64,000 bases of DNA from Arbacia lixula (Eukaryota > Echinodermata > Echinoidea > Arbacioida > Arbaciidae), in NCBI GenBank assembly GCA_963669155.1, contig OZ022576.1, positions 23,643,756-23,707,755 of the forward strand, in the 5' to 3' direction. Of this stretch, positions 51,020 to 63,328 are shown piece by piece. The position numbers and the translations under genes were made by a program. The notes below the pieces were generated by a model that saw only the letters and a list, made by a program, of their open reading frames with translations, was not told the DNA's origin and made no database searches. How positions within the stretch are numbered: the first letter of the stretch is position 1; each line of letters opens with the position of its first letter.

Positions 51020-54000
51020 GTGCACATAGTGATGAGAGAGCGAGGTAAGATAGCGAGGAAGGAGGAGGCAGAGAGAAAAAGTGGGAGGGTGAGATAAAGG
51101 AAGATAGTGGAGGGAGTGACAGAGTTAGTTACTTAACAAAATTGGAATCTTATTTGAATCAATTTATGATTCTCATCAATACGTTTGTCTCCCCTGTGAA
51201 CATTCAATCGTGGCATAGTCGCATAGTTTAGCTGTATAACTGTATAATCAAAGCTCAGCATTTCTTTTCTTGTTTTCATATTTGGAATAAAGGTCCTAAC
51301 TGTATGTCAATGAATGAGTGTTTAGATGAAAGAAAGGGATGTACAAGAATACTTTATATATGCTAAACTGGCTGTCGATCTAACAATGATAGAGATAACA
51401 ATTGTTCATTATTTCGTCATGACGCTTACCTGCTGTTGCGTAGTCCCAGAAAGACAGCGCACCGTATTTGTGCAAGAGTGCCGCCACTGATTCCGTGTTG
51501 CAGATTATACCTGTCACGTTTGATGCAGCCGAGAAACAGCCAATCAGAAGACGACTTTTCTTCCGGTATGACTGCAAAGATCAAACCGTTGCAGCAATGG
51601 TTATAAATTATAAGTTTCATTAAAAATTAGATATTTTATCAGTGTTGTCTGCGTAATAAATCACAATGTTGACACGGAGGTGCTACATATCTACAGACCG
51701 CACATAGGACAAAACCGTCTCATCATGCACGGCAAATCGTAATCAGGATGTTGTTTTGCAGTCGTGTTCACTGCCGGTCTCATGTAATAGCACACTAGCC
51801 CGGAAACGGACATGACTGCAAACAAAAAAACCAACGTGTATGCGTGGTGCGTCATGGGATGACTCTTCCTTAAATGCGTTATTGATAAGTAATATGGCAT
51901 GAGGACCAGAAAACAAATACAAATAAGGATAGGTACCATCTTCACATTAACATGTGAGATATTCTGCAAATGCATAATTCTTTACAGGTTATAACTGTAT
52001 TCATTATTTCAATATATTATGATATAATGACCACTGTTGTTACTCACTATGAGGGCTTCTTCTAGGAGAGTTAAGTTGACCATTCCGCTCTCGTCATCTC
52101 GTATTCTAACGATCTATATTAAACACAAACAATGGTTACACACAAGGGATAATTTTATCCCATCCTTCAAATGAGTTTCAACCCTATTTCACCACATGAT
52201 GCTGAATAAGGCCTCAGAGTATTAATTTTATAGGATGGAGGAAAGATAAAACAACGTCAAGTTTCCTATATCTGTAGAGTATTTGGAATTGACATGTTAT
52301 CAGAGAATGAGATTTAAGCATTCCAGCTGTTGCTATAAATACAATGAACTGCAACTTACAATAGAGATATGAGCAATAGGTCTTACTTGTTTTTTCGCTA
52401 TATTTTATAAGCGCATTATTTTAAAGCTAACACATCCTATGCACTAGTGACAATCGTGATTTTCTTTCAAAATGGAAATCATAATTTAAACCTGAAAAGA
52501 TTTCAATAAGAAGAGCTAAATGAGTTTGGAATGAAAAATTTTATGAAAAATTGGCACCGTTTGAATATCAGAACAAAACATAAGAACCAGTGTAATGTAA
52601 ATAACATTAATAACAAGTTAATTTTAGTGAAAATAAAAGAAGATTGTGTGACTAGTAAGAGTTTTAATGTATTATCTCTTATATAAGTTCTCCAAGTGAA
52701 TATCAAACAGGATTTATGATCTATTAGAATTACCGTGGCTCCTGTTTCCTTCCATGGCAATATATTGGAGTGATGCTCGTATGGTCCGATGAAGACAACC
52801 TGTAGTGAAAATGACACCATAATAAAAGCATTTAGCTGACCAAAACTTCAAAGCGACTTCTATCGAGTGTTGCTGTTGAGTGTGAATTGTGTGTATGTGT
52901 ATACATATACTTCTTCAAACCGTTTTCATAAAATGACACATCTTATCATATACACGTGGAAAGTTCGATAATGCAATTTTGATAAAGCCTATGGCCCAAA
53001 CAGTAAGTAAAATATTCATCACCACAATTTCATTACCTTCTACATTTCTATCGTTGACCTCAACCTCTCAAATTATCATAATTATATCTATGTTTATATA
53101 TCTATATGTACAGTATGTGTGTGTTAGAGAGTGTGTTTGTGTCTGCGTATGTGTGTTTCTGTATTATCCGACATGTTGAGGGTTTTTAACAATACAACAC
53201 ATTGACAGCCGTTTAACGTAAACACTCTGCATGGGAGCATCAACATGGTCAAGGATGTGTAAATGAATATAACAATAGTGAGAACAAATAAAGCAGGTGT
53301 GAGTTGGTATGTGGGTGAGTGTGTGTGGGGTGGTGTGTGTGGGTGTGGGGTGGTGTGTGGGTGTGGGTGTGTGCGTGTGGGTGTGTGCGTGTGTGCGTGT
53401 GGGTGTGTGGGTGTGGGTGTTTGTGTGTGTGTAGTGGCTGGGTGTGTGGGTGTGCGTGTGTTTGTATGTGTGTGTGTGTGCGTGTGTGTGTGTGACCCGC
53501 AAGCGGAGGAAAAAACCCGGCGGACCACGGTTCGAACTAACCTTCCTCCCGCCCTAAAATCTAAAAGCAGGGCTCTCGCGAAAACCGCCTACGATTTTCG
53601 CAAGGAAAAGCATTTGTCCGCAAAAATATCCGTGTCTGGAACCAAAGTTTTACTTCACTGGAAGGGAAAGGGCACCGCGAATTGGACTGCGTATCTTGAT
53701 TGTGTCATAATTTCAACGAAATCGGCGTCCACATATTTTCCAGCTTCCTTGGTAAGCAACGCACACTTTAATTTTTTTATTTAGTTCATTTTTCATTTAG
53801 TTTTAGGATCACTAAAATCATTATACCCGACATACTACGTACTCATTTGAATTGTAATAACTATGCATTCTAGGTTATTGAGTAGAAATTGTATAAATCA
53901 TTATGCGCAAAGTGTATGAATAAACCCGTTGATATAACCACATTGTTGAGGTGTCGGTGTTGCAAGACTAATTCTAACCAATTGACAATATCTTCAGACT

Positions 54001-54576
54001 CTAACCATGTCTAAATAATATCCTGTTGATACGATTACGTATTACATACATGTACTTAGTCCACCGAGGTATAGTTAATGGGTGTACTTTATTCTGGGTT
54101 TTAGAATGTCAACCACGTGTAGTTGACATTCTAGCGCCAGTCTGAACAAGGGTTGAATACCAAGCTGAAATTCTAGTGTATTTGTGATGATGGAAGGGAA
54201 GGGTGTGTGTGGGGGTGAGGTAGGAGGGTCAAAAGGGAGTAGCTGTACAGTCATTTAGAAGTTACTGTGTGTTTAGGGGGAGGGGGTATATAGCGAATTC
54301 AAGGGAAGGGTATTTAGGCAGTTACGTATATGGTTGAGTTGCGGTTGGTATCAAGGGGATGGGAGGGTTGGCTTCCACATGTGAGTAAAGAATGGGTAGG
54401 ATAATTTTAGGGGTGTATTATTGGTGTGAGGATAAGTTGACTTATTTATTTTTAAAATGATTGCTGAAGCTAAATAGTTTGTTTGACTAAACATCGTTAC
54501 CTGATTACAACAATTGATTAATCATATTTGATATTTTCAGCTATTTTATTGTAATCAATGTGTACTTACACATACA

Positions 54577-54608
<32 letters not shown>

Positions 54609-57600
54609 ATAAGGATGATTGCTTTGTTTAATTTTAGTCAATACATTAATTTGATTTGTTTTGTATGGAATCGAAATTTTACCCAAACAAAATGTGTGGC
54701 TGTGGGTGAGGGTGGCCATCAAAACATGATGCAGTTAAGAGGGAAAAGGGAGAATGGAGACTGACCGTGGATTTGGCGCGCTCTCCTGTTAGCATGAGGG
54801 CGGAGACGAGCTTGTTGACGGCGCCCGTCGTCCCGCTACCAGTGAAGATCAGAGCATCGTCATCGTTCGCGTTCACGCACTGCTTGATGATGTCTCTGTC
54901 GCGAGGAATAGGCATGCGCGGAGGTAGAAGTTGGGGGGGGGGGGGAGAAGGGAAAGTATGAAACGTGAGACATATAGTCAGACAGATAGAAAATGCGTCA
55001 GAGAGACAGAGGAAGGAGAATACACAAAGTGTATCACATCTGCTTCGTTGCCTATTTGACATACAGTTTCTTTTTAAATGCCCTATTTAATCGACCTGTA
55101 GGTCTACCGCCTGTTTTATTTACCGAGTGATAGGCGAAGTTGTATATCATTTCCTTTCATTTGTTTAAATGCATTTCAGTTTATTGTCATTCATTGCAGT
55201 TTATTCTCACTTGTCTTTAAATATATTAACAGAATGACAGATGCACATGATATCTACGACAATCCGAAATCATACAATACTACTACAAATATTTCAAACA
55301 AGCACCATATTGAAAACATGTTTGATAAAGTGACGACAAGCTAACTATAATGGTGTCGGTTGCTATAAAGTCTAGAGAAGGCAAGAACCGATCATCAACT
55401 GCATGTATCAATGAATCCGTTTGGTTTTTGGCACCTGCACGCAGCTAAACCTTGACGCGTTCCCGCCGTTAGAATTTTACTCACCTCGCCTCCTTCCTGA
55501 ATCTCGTCGTCTGTCTCGCCATGATCCCCGTGGTCGTGTGCGTGTTGGCGTACAGAGGCTGCACGTGCTGGGTGATGTAGTCCTCAATGAACGACAGCGG
55601 TCTGGGAGAAGACACGGGGCGGGGCGGGAGGGGATTGCGGTTACCATGGGAACATGAGATGAGGAGCAATATGAGTGAATATGCTATTACTCCGTTTACT
55701 GACTAATCACTCGATTGATTCATAGATGCATTTGCTAATTGACGGATCGACTGATAATGTGATCGACTGATTAATCGAGTGATAACTAGATTTTTAAACT
55801 GTGTTTGTGACATCAAAAACGTCCAAATAACAAAGTTGTGAATTTAATGTCATCTACAACAGGTATTGGTACAATTCAAACTTTGATATTTGGTTCGCAG
55901 AGTGTATTATTCATCATCATTTATTTGTAATGTTCTGCGGCCAATGGGTCTATATGCTGCTTTGATTAAGGGAAAATAAATTTGAATATATATGCCAATT
56001 AAGTAAGTATCATCATGTCATTTAGTATAGTTATAAGCGGATGCATATTATTTTGTTGCATTAAAATTATCACATGGAATCACATTCTACAAAGACGACG
56101 TTATGATCATGACCTTACGATCCTTGTTAACTTACCTCCCAGACGCTGTGTAATCACAGTATACAACTGCAAAGGGAAGGAAATGCGATAAAATGGTTTG
56201 AACAACTAACGAATAAACACAAAAGAGATAGATTTTGTATATTTTAATATTTAACAATAACAGTCAGCTGATTGTTGTTAGAAAACGAAATATGTTTTTT
56301 TAGGCAGGTAGTCTTTCTATACAGGGGATCGCTAAGGTAGTTTTCTTAGTACTGCTGAGAGCAATCGATTCTGACCATAATTAAACTTGCTTCAACCAAC
56401 TAGTCGTATTCAGCGCTGGAAGCTATACGGTCAGTTTCATTAGACCTCATCAATATGTATTCCTTGTAGGTACAAGCGTACCTGTACTTGATAACTTATT
56501 GTGAGTTTGGAGAGACTGACATAAGCAAAATACATTAACCCTGTCCAAGGTCAAACACATGATCTTTCGAATAGGTGTCAAAAGTCAATTTAAAAAACAG
56601 AAAATGGTCGAAAAACATTTATAAGTACAAACCCACATTTTCTATTTTTGTTCAACTTTAATTCGATAACACCTCATATTCAGTGTTTACGCAAATGATA
56701 ACTCCCATGATTTTTTAAAGCGGAAATAGACTTGCAACAAACTCTCGAAAATCTAGTAGCATGGTGTTACCGTTCTATCAAATCCATTTTAGCTACCTTG
56801 GATGTAAAAAAGAATACAACATTACACTTTCAATTGTCGAACGAAGAAACACAACGAGCAACGTTCTTCTTAAAATAGGTACAAAGTCACCCTCCGTCTG
56901 TAATTGTTCCACTGTTGCACTGAATTTTGATATTCTTTGCGTGTGAAAGTGTATTACGAATTTGACGAGACTATAGTGCATTGAAGATGCATGTAGATGT
57001 ATATTGAGCAGTCGCAGTAAAAAAAATAGTGAACACAATCTTGTTCTATTTGTATTCTTTGTCATATATGTAACAAGACCTTATCATTTGAGTAATTTGA
57101 ACAGGAAACCATTTGCTTAAACTAGATGAAAAAAATATTGCTTTCGTTAACGAAATTTAGTGGTACATGTCAGCGTATTTCTTCTCATTCCGAGTCAATA
57201 TTTATTATCTTCTTTATGTCAAAGTACACACATCTCTTAGTCAAATTCCAGGCCATTTGTATTTCTTGTTTATGTGATAATAAATGGAAGATGAATTGAC
57301 AATAATCCTATGTAGAGCCGTGATAAAGAAAAAAAAAAAGCCCATCCTCAAGAAGGCTATGCCTGCCGCATAATACAAACAGACTTTGGTACTCACACCT
57401 CAACCGAAATGAATTGTGAAGCGAATAATTGCTTGTGGAATAGTAAAATAGGGTGATTTATCACCGTCTGTTCCGACAAAGGTTTCCACATTAAAAGTAA
57501 ATTGAGTAGCGGAATGTGTAGCAGGCACCATTGCCCTAAATGCAGTACCATTGTTGAATCAAAATAAGTTCGCATACAGCAGCATTATGAGAGGTATATT

Positions 57601-60600
57601 GGAGGTTGAGTCGCTTTTGAACGTAACATTCATCACGCTCACATCGCTCTAATAAAGAAAGGGGATGTATATCCCGTTACCATGGGTACCAGCCAGGTGC
57701 ATTGGCTTCATTTTAAACAGTACTGCTCGTACAACAATATTTTGTCGTAATATCGATGCAATACTGCAAAACTACACTATTGCATCGACAGCGGAACGCG
57801 GCACGCAAAGGCAGCACCGCGACGTCGGCGCCATTGTGGAGGCCATTGTTCAGGCTTTCACTGATAAGCGGACTGTCGAAGAGCGACTGGCACCTGCCTT
57901 CGGGCCCGTTCTGGCACCCGCTCTCAACGATTACTTTATATATGCTTGAATTGGAAAAGAGGGACGTCAGAATTGCCCAGCTGGAACAGTCGAGAAAATC
58001 ACCTCGTTTTTAGATAAGAAAGAGAAGCCTCTTGACATCTTACTGAGCAAACTTGATCTTATGGAATCCTGGGTAATACCACTACAATGGTTCAAAAATT
58101 GCTATAGATGCCAACTCAAATACGATGTCGTTGAATTGTGGAATCCCGCAATGGAGTGTCCTAGGGCCACTCATGTTCCTTGTATATATAAATGACATCA
58201 TCAACTCTTCCAGTGTCCTCAACTTTGTAGTATATGCTGATGATATAAATTCATTTATATCGCATTCTGATGAAAAGCAACTTAATCATATTGTAAATGA
58301 TGAATTAACACAAATATGTTATTGGTTTAAGGCCAACAAATTACAACTAAATGTAGAGAAGACAAAATATATGTTATATCAGTCGACAAAGGCCACTACG
58401 TTGTGTAATATGACTATTAGATATGATGATAATATTATTTCAAGGGTAAATTCCATACATTTCTTGGGGGTCATAACTGACGAAAACGTTCGTGGAATGA
58501 CCATGTGGACCATATCTACAGGAAGATTAGCATGTCGTTAGGGATGCTTTGTAAAGTACGTGTAATACTCTCAAATAAGATTCTTTTGCACGATATACAA
58601 ATGCCCTTATATTGTCTGATATGGATTATTGCAGCTTGGTTTGGTCAGGCACGAGTTCAAAAAAATTTAACCCGTTTATTTGTTCCCAAGAAGAAAGCTA
58701 TTCGATTATGTACCAACTCAAATTACTTTGCCCATTCTTCTCCATTTTTCAAAGAAGTACACAATTTAACTATTCATGATCGCATATCGTTCAAACTCGT
58801 GGGGGGGGGGGTCAAATTTTAAAATGGGTTATTGCCACATGTGTTTACAAATTATTACAGAGGTAGTTTTCCTCCACAACCAAGTTATCAACTAACCCAT
58901 ACTATTGGCATGATTAGAGCACGCGGAGGTTTTTTCGACCTTGCTTGGGTGGTGCGTAGTCACATATCTTGTTGTAATTCGAGTTGCCCACGAGGCGTAT
59001 GAAGGAGTATACATATACGGACGTTTAGGCGCATTATATTATATTTGACATTTTGATATTTCAAATTCTTCACTCTGTTGATTATTGTCTTAGCTGTTAA
59101 TCATTGTGTGTGTGTGTGTGTTTGCTTGTATTAGTTTTTCTATGATGTATTTTTTAGAGTACGTATTTTTATGTACTTTGTGTACTTCGGATCCTCTTAC
59201 TGCCTGTCATGTAAATAATTGACTATAATAAATGTGTATTGAACCACATGTTAAAGATCATCACATCTCACGAGCCACTTAAAATCACTTATTCCGAAAC
59301 ATTTCTCAAACATAGATTTTGCCGTGTTTATGCGATTTGATTGATGTTGCCATGTATGTTTACTTATATAGTGTATTTTTTTGTACTGAAGACTGAAGAA
59401 GGCGTAACAGCCGCAAGCTATCATATAAACGTACAAGGTCCAGCTACGCCCCAGCTCCTTGACTCTTTTTTTTTACGCACATATATAGATATATGGGCCT
59501 GGTGCTTATTTCGGACGCTAGTATACTTTTGAACACAAGAAGTTAATTCACTTTGCCTCTGCTTTCATTGAGAAAAAAAAAATAGGGACCAGGATTGTCT
59601 TATAACTGTTCTTGGCTATTCAGTGAAGGACATTGTCAATGGACGTTTCGCTTACGGACATAGGTAAACGATGCATTATGTTGGCGATATTGATCGGTGA
59701 TGATCACGTTGGCTACAACAGTCCCAAGGATCAAATCTGTATTCGACAGCTCTATTGGTACCACCACTACGTAGTGGTATAGTTCAGTGGGTACCTCCCA
59801 CTATCCTTTCGCACTTTCGTCTTGCGGTCAAGACTTGACAGACGTTACGCGTGACTCGTGAAGCGTCCCTGAAACACAATAGGCATGATAGGGTAAGGGG
59901 TCATCGTTATTAGAGATGCCCGCTCCTTATAGATAAGCCAATTTTACGACAAAGACCAATCAATGAGCTAATGCGATTACGCTTAATCTGACATCAAGAA
60001 GCCCTTTATTTACTGGGTCGAATGAGAGTCTGACAGGAGGACTCGGCGCTTTATGAAATGTATACATCATCCAGTGATATAAGACATGAAGTGTATGTCT
60101 TATGGGCGATTGTCGTTATTCCAAATGTGTTTTTATCCTAAACACATGTATATTTCGTCTACCTGGGTGCTCGGTAATCCGAAGTTGAATAGGCTTCGTT
60201 TATCCGAATATAATTAAAAGATTCGCCATTTCGACGATTCCTTAATCCGAAAATCAAATGAGTGTTCTTAAATCTGAATATTAAATAGTTTTCGTTATTC
60301 CTATCACTAAATTTGTAGATGAATCAAACTTCTTTAGGTGAAAGACACGGTGTAGTAGTTATTTTCGATTAACAAATCCCTTTTTCATTTTTTCTATTAA
60401 CGAGCACCATTTCATTTTAGATGGATCGCACCTTTGGAATAACGGATTCTAGGAATAATGAACCTTCATAGTATTTGAAGCTACAGGATAAAGGACATTC
60501 GGAAAAAAACGAGCTGGAACAATTATTTACCATTCGCTCTCGGCACTTCCGCTTACAACTGTGATAAACAATGCGATACTATTCTTATTTTATGTCAATT

Positions 60601-63328
60601 TACATTAGGAAGCAATCATTTGAAAATGTTGTGGTTTTAAAAGATTAGTATCCATGTCATTCTATTGAAAACAATGCTTAAAAAGAAAATCAAATATTTT
60701 AGCTATTACATTTTTAGACTTTGCTTAGATTTGCATGGTGTGTACGTGCAAAGCATGTATGATTAATCTCCGGTACAATAGTTTCGAGGTTCATAGAGTA
60801 AATAGCGGTGGCTATTTCCTACTTAAGTGGATGAACAGATTTGTCTTTTTAGAAAAAAAAAACAGTTTTGCCATGTCCACATATCGAGCAATAAAAATAA
60901 TTGATCGATTTGTTTTCTTCTGACAAGAAACGTTTCACCGAAGTGTAGGAACAGCCATACCATAACTAAGTGTAAACATTTATAGATAAGCTTGTGAAAA
61001 GGCCGAACATTTGACCGTTTATTGATCAAGATTTGTTTTATAGCCGTACAGCGAGCAACGTTCTACACACTCCGATTTAGAGTTTGTTAGAAAAGAACAG
61101 TTGTCTCATAGTCCCACATTGAGTAATCGAAATTAGTTATCGGTTTGCTCGATTCTGATATGAAGTGTTTTACCAAAGTCTCCGAACCTTACCATAACCA
61201 AGTGCAAACGTTTATAGATTGACTGGTATGTGGCCGAGCAATTGATCAGGTGTTGGTCATTCGATGTCCATAACCTTGAAGAGGACGGTCAAAGTCATTT
61301 AACGATCTATTTTCTACTTACACGAGGTGTTATTCATTCGATGTCCATAGCCTTGAAGAGGACGGTCGAAATCATTTAACGATCTATTTTCTTCTTACAC
61401 GAAGTGTTTCACCGAAGCCTTCGAACAATGTCGTAACAAAGTTTAAACGTTAAGAGATTAGCTCAAGACCGAGCATGTAATCAATGATGATCAATTGGTG
61501 TCGGCGATATGAATGTCATTCTTTTAAGAGTGATTATCATGAATGTTTAATGGGAATGATTTCTTTTCCAGTCACCGGTTTGCTCCAGGTGGTGGTGGGG
61601 ATGGGGTGAAGGGACTTGTGAAACTGAAGAGAAATGCGAGTCACGGTGAGTAGGAGAAAGGTGATATTTTTCTTCTCCTGGAAAGTGACGATAAAAGTAT
61701 TTTGACGAAAGGTCATGAATGAAAACGATGACCGTTAAAACTATGATTATAGCAATTCTTAAAGAATTTTAGCTCGAAATGACGTGGATGGGAACGGGGA
61801 CGTGTACCTTTTCTGTACTTATGGCACTCACAGCATGTGGGATTGGGAATAGAACAGGGGTGCTTGGTCCTGCCGAGCTAAGTAGTGTCCGGGGTATATC
61901 TACCCAAGCTGGTCAACGTACGACAGGGTAAAGCAAGCTCAAATGGACACGTAATACAGCTTGTATTGATTACTTTCTAAGTTAAGCTCTGTTTTTCCTT
62001 GTGTGGATTTGACAGTTCAAATTTTATGAAGTCATGGTTAAGAGACGTTTGTTTGGGATTAAAGCAATGTATTAGCTTTGTGGTGCCAATAGCGTCCAAG
62101 CGTGAATCGAAAAGCCTGCTCTAAAACAGTTTGTTTATTTGTTTGAATGTATATTCCGGCTTAAGTCGTAAAATCCTATTCTATTCTCGCTTGGTGATAA
62201 GAGTCGGATGTCTGTAAAACAACGTTGCCTACGTAGGAGAAGCTATTGATTGAGCCACAAATACAATGGCGACAATAGATCAGCGTTTAAACCCAAAGAA
62301 TGTGAGTACTTCCGAACGTACGAAAATAAAACTCTGCAATCCATCGATATTAATCGACCAGTCTGAAGCGGGTTCGACAACAGAGAAGTTACGAATATAT
62401 TCAAATTATATGCACAGACATCTCCAAAATCGCGAAAGTGCTTGGGGTCGCCATTGACAGCCTGCGCGACACATGCCAGTTCATATAAAGATGGAATGTT
62501 TTTGAATTACTAATTCATGCATTAGTTAGTTGGGAGCACACCCCCCCCCCCCCTCCCCTTATTCAGTCTCCCCCACGTTGACTTTTTTTTTACATGAGTA
62601 ACGCTCAAGAAATGAGTACGCTAATCTAGTTGATATCTACCAATTAAAAAGCTAAAGGGTGGCAGATATTTGGCCACAAGATTTGTGTATATAACAAAGT
62701 AATATTTTTGAAATAATCAAAACGATATTTAATATAAATATGTAATTAACTTATCAGATTTTTTAACAAAAGTCAGGAACATGCTATTTCGGTCTCTCAT
62801 TATAATTTTAAGACGTTGATTGATGAAATCCACACAATTCCCCCCCTCCCCCCCCCCCCCCCTCCATATAAAGATTTAATAAAGTAATCTTGTCTGATGG
62901 CAATTTTAGTTAACTATCTTATCGATTATATTCTGATCGCGTAACTGTAATCGTGAAAAAGAGAACACTATCTTTATAAATCGGGTGAAGAGGAGTAATA
63001 AACGGAAAGTGCAAGATCGCTTACCTTGTCGTTCACCAAACGGTCCGGGTGTCCACGTGTCCTTCCCGACTACATGGTCTTCCACATATTTCAACAGTGC
63101 TCTTCTCTCCTCGTAGTCAGCCTCGTGGGCGCCCTCACTCCCAGAACTGTGCCCGGAATCCGACGAGTTCACGCTCCCGACGCCGAACAGCTTCGTCTTT
63201 CTTCGCTCATTCCCTCGACGCTCCTCCGCGCCTTGGTAATCGAGCTCGATGACGTCGTCGAGATCGCGTAGGAGTTCGTCGGCGGCTCCTAAGTTGATAT
63301 CCACCCCACTCGCTGTCCGACTCGACAT
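41811..63328 (-). CDS. Class V aminotransferase / cysteine desulfurase-fold PLP enzyme with C-terminal CaaX box, 18 coding exons
   Basis: Predicted 739-residue PLP enzyme. Exons in coding order: 63328-63025, 56166-56136, 55601-55485, 54895-54766, 52799-52734, 52113-52048, 51571-51430, 50111-50072, 49484-49411, 48922-48849, 48137-47980, 45552-45348, 44959-44898, 44636-44562, 44273-44162, 43681-43508, 42773-42720, 42146-41811. Every junction keeps frame and the total is 740 codons. An acidic, Ser-rich head (1-100) precedes the fold: DYTASGR (106-112), YANTHTTTG (129-137), phosphate-binding TGSGTTGAVNKL (169-180), EHHSNILPW (202-210), SAASNVTG (252-259), WDYA with Asp281, and SPHKFVGG with the Schiff-base Lys315. 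RGGCACAG (458-465) puts Cys463 at the position of the catalytic cysteine of SufS-like desulfurases (alignment by eye). The tail from about 530 contains Ser/Pro-rich and basic stretches and ends CVIL. Family knowledge supports cysteine desulfurase, selenocysteine lyase or a related lyase; the true substrate is unknown. Donors GTCAGT (exon 4), GTACTA (exon 15) and GTGAAT (exon 17) are non-consensus but GT. Confidence 0.92.
43090..43490. repeat. Interspersed repeat copy B
   Basis: Direct-orientation partner of 19094-19486, ending 18 bp from the donor-side edge of aminotransferase exon 43508-43681. Confidence 0.92.
44405..44462. repeat. (GA)n microsatellite
   Basis: In the aminotransferase intron between exons 44273 and 44562. 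A similar tract is at 50990-51020. Confidence 0.96.
45327..45342. repeat. 16-G run touching a splice donor
   Basis: On the minus strand the donor of exon 45552-45348 reads CAG/GTGAGC followed at once by a run of C. Confidence 0.95.
45940..46482 (-). pseudogene. HARBI1-like transposase N-terminal remnant
   Basis: Read on the minus strand through at least two frame changes. First frame: KRSEWVKPWLLR (the conserved R..WV.PW start). Second: ELMGEDVGNFKKIMRMNPHT through IEKTDTFFRKALKPELKL. Third: TITLRYLATGSSYKSLQFGF and ISIFITEVCQAMIDEF, ending near GVSDRHN. These match the order of HARBI1-type transposases up to just before the catalytic triad, so the DDE domain is missing. It is not functional. 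Confidence 0.85.
46595..47184. mobile_element. Nested MITE with 25-bp perfect terminal inverted repeats
   Basis: Ends are TATGCTTTTCACACTGGCAA and its complement, identical over 25 bp. AAGTACC occurs just outside on both sides (46584-46590 and 47186-47192), a possible 7-8 bp target duplication of hAT type. The interior has no ORF. It holds a hairpin near 46620-46695 with arms containing TTAGCCCCGTACTATAGG separated by a G run, and repeated GTACGGGGCTAA boxes towards the right end (46860-47165). Confidence 0.8.
48453..48561. mobile_element. Compact MITE hairpin, 109 bp
   Basis: GGGGCCATATTCACGAAACC is inverted at the right end (GAATATGGCCCC), with inner arms AAGCCTAGTTAGTTACTA / TAGTAACAAACTAGGCT. 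Nearly the whole element is stem. Confidence 0.9.
49355..49378. repeat. G run near exon 9 donor
   Basis: About 20 G. It lies some 30 bp beyond the donor of exon 49484-49411 on the minus strand. Confidence 0.9.
49796..49876 (-). repeat. tRNA-like sequence, possible SINE head
   Basis: The minus strand shows a B-box (GTTCGAATCC), an anticodon-like stem CTGC/GCAG around CTAGGAA (anticodon position AGG) and GGTCCAGTGGTTA as an A-box-like start. The acceptor and T stems do not pair well, so this is a pseudo-tRNA or SINE rather than a working tRNA gene. Confidence 0.4.
53285..53495. repeat. GT/GGGT-rich low-complexity tract
   Basis: Interrupted (GT)n and GTGTGGGTG repeats in the aminotransferase intron between exons 52799 and 54766. 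A (CATA)n tract is at 54573-54606. Confidence 0.95.
53497..53750 (+). pseudogene. Possible LINE ORF1 C-terminal fragment
   Basis: Directly after a GT-rich tract. Frame reads NLPPALKSKSRALAKTAYDF and KHLSAKISVSGTKVLLHWKG. This resembles the LPxxLxxxRxxLxxxAyxLR...aKvxvxGTkvxL pattern of CR1/L2 ORF1 proteins. No other part of the element is visible. Confidence 0.45.
57780..58075 (+). pseudogene. Possible ORF1 remnant of a non-LTR retrotransposon
   Basis: Short frames read VGAIVEAIVQAF...TVEERLAPAFGPVL and then ELEKRDVRIAQLEQ, a coiled-coil-like segment. They lie directly upstream of a reverse-transcriptase remnant on the same strand. The ORF1 assignment is by position and composition only. Confidence 0.4.
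58080..58830 (+). pseudogene. Reverse transcriptase fragment of a non-LTR (LINE) retrotransposon
   Basis: Antisense in intron 1 of the aminotransferase gene. The frame shows GIPQWSVLGPLMFLVYINDI (normally GIPQGSVLGP), FVVYADD with the catalytic YADD, and KLQLNVEKTKYM, then FLGVITDEN. After a frameshift near 58490 it continues HVDHIYRKISMSLGML and ends in the C-terminal region. Jockey/CR1-like order. 5' domains are missing, so it is a truncated, decayed copy. A possible 3' tail with AATAAA-type signal is near 59226. Confidence 0.85.
61257..61405. repeat. Tandem duplication, unit 76 bp
   Basis: TCATTCGATGTCCATAACCT at 61257 recurs at 61333. Both run through AACGATCTATTTTCT. Confidence 0.92.

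Larger units (their letters stand above)
56167..63024. other. Aminotransferase intron 1
   Basis: A 6.9-kb intron with the antisense LINE remnant, a (TG)n tract at 59106-59122, eroded TTCCGAA repeats (60165-60500), diverged tandem blocks of about 230 bp (60880-61480) and C runs (62541, 62841-62860). No further exon is needed, because exon 1 and exon 56166-56136 join in phase 1. Confidence 0.7.

Noticed and set aside
54679-55062. 127-codon minus-strand frame as a separate gene
   Set aside because: Only 54766-54895 has family motifs and splice sites. The rest is intron read-through containing a C run.
59763-59778. Perfect 16-bp palindrome ACCACTACGTAGTGGT
   Set aside because: Short, isolated and without flanking structure; plausible by chance in 64 kb of AT-rich DNA.
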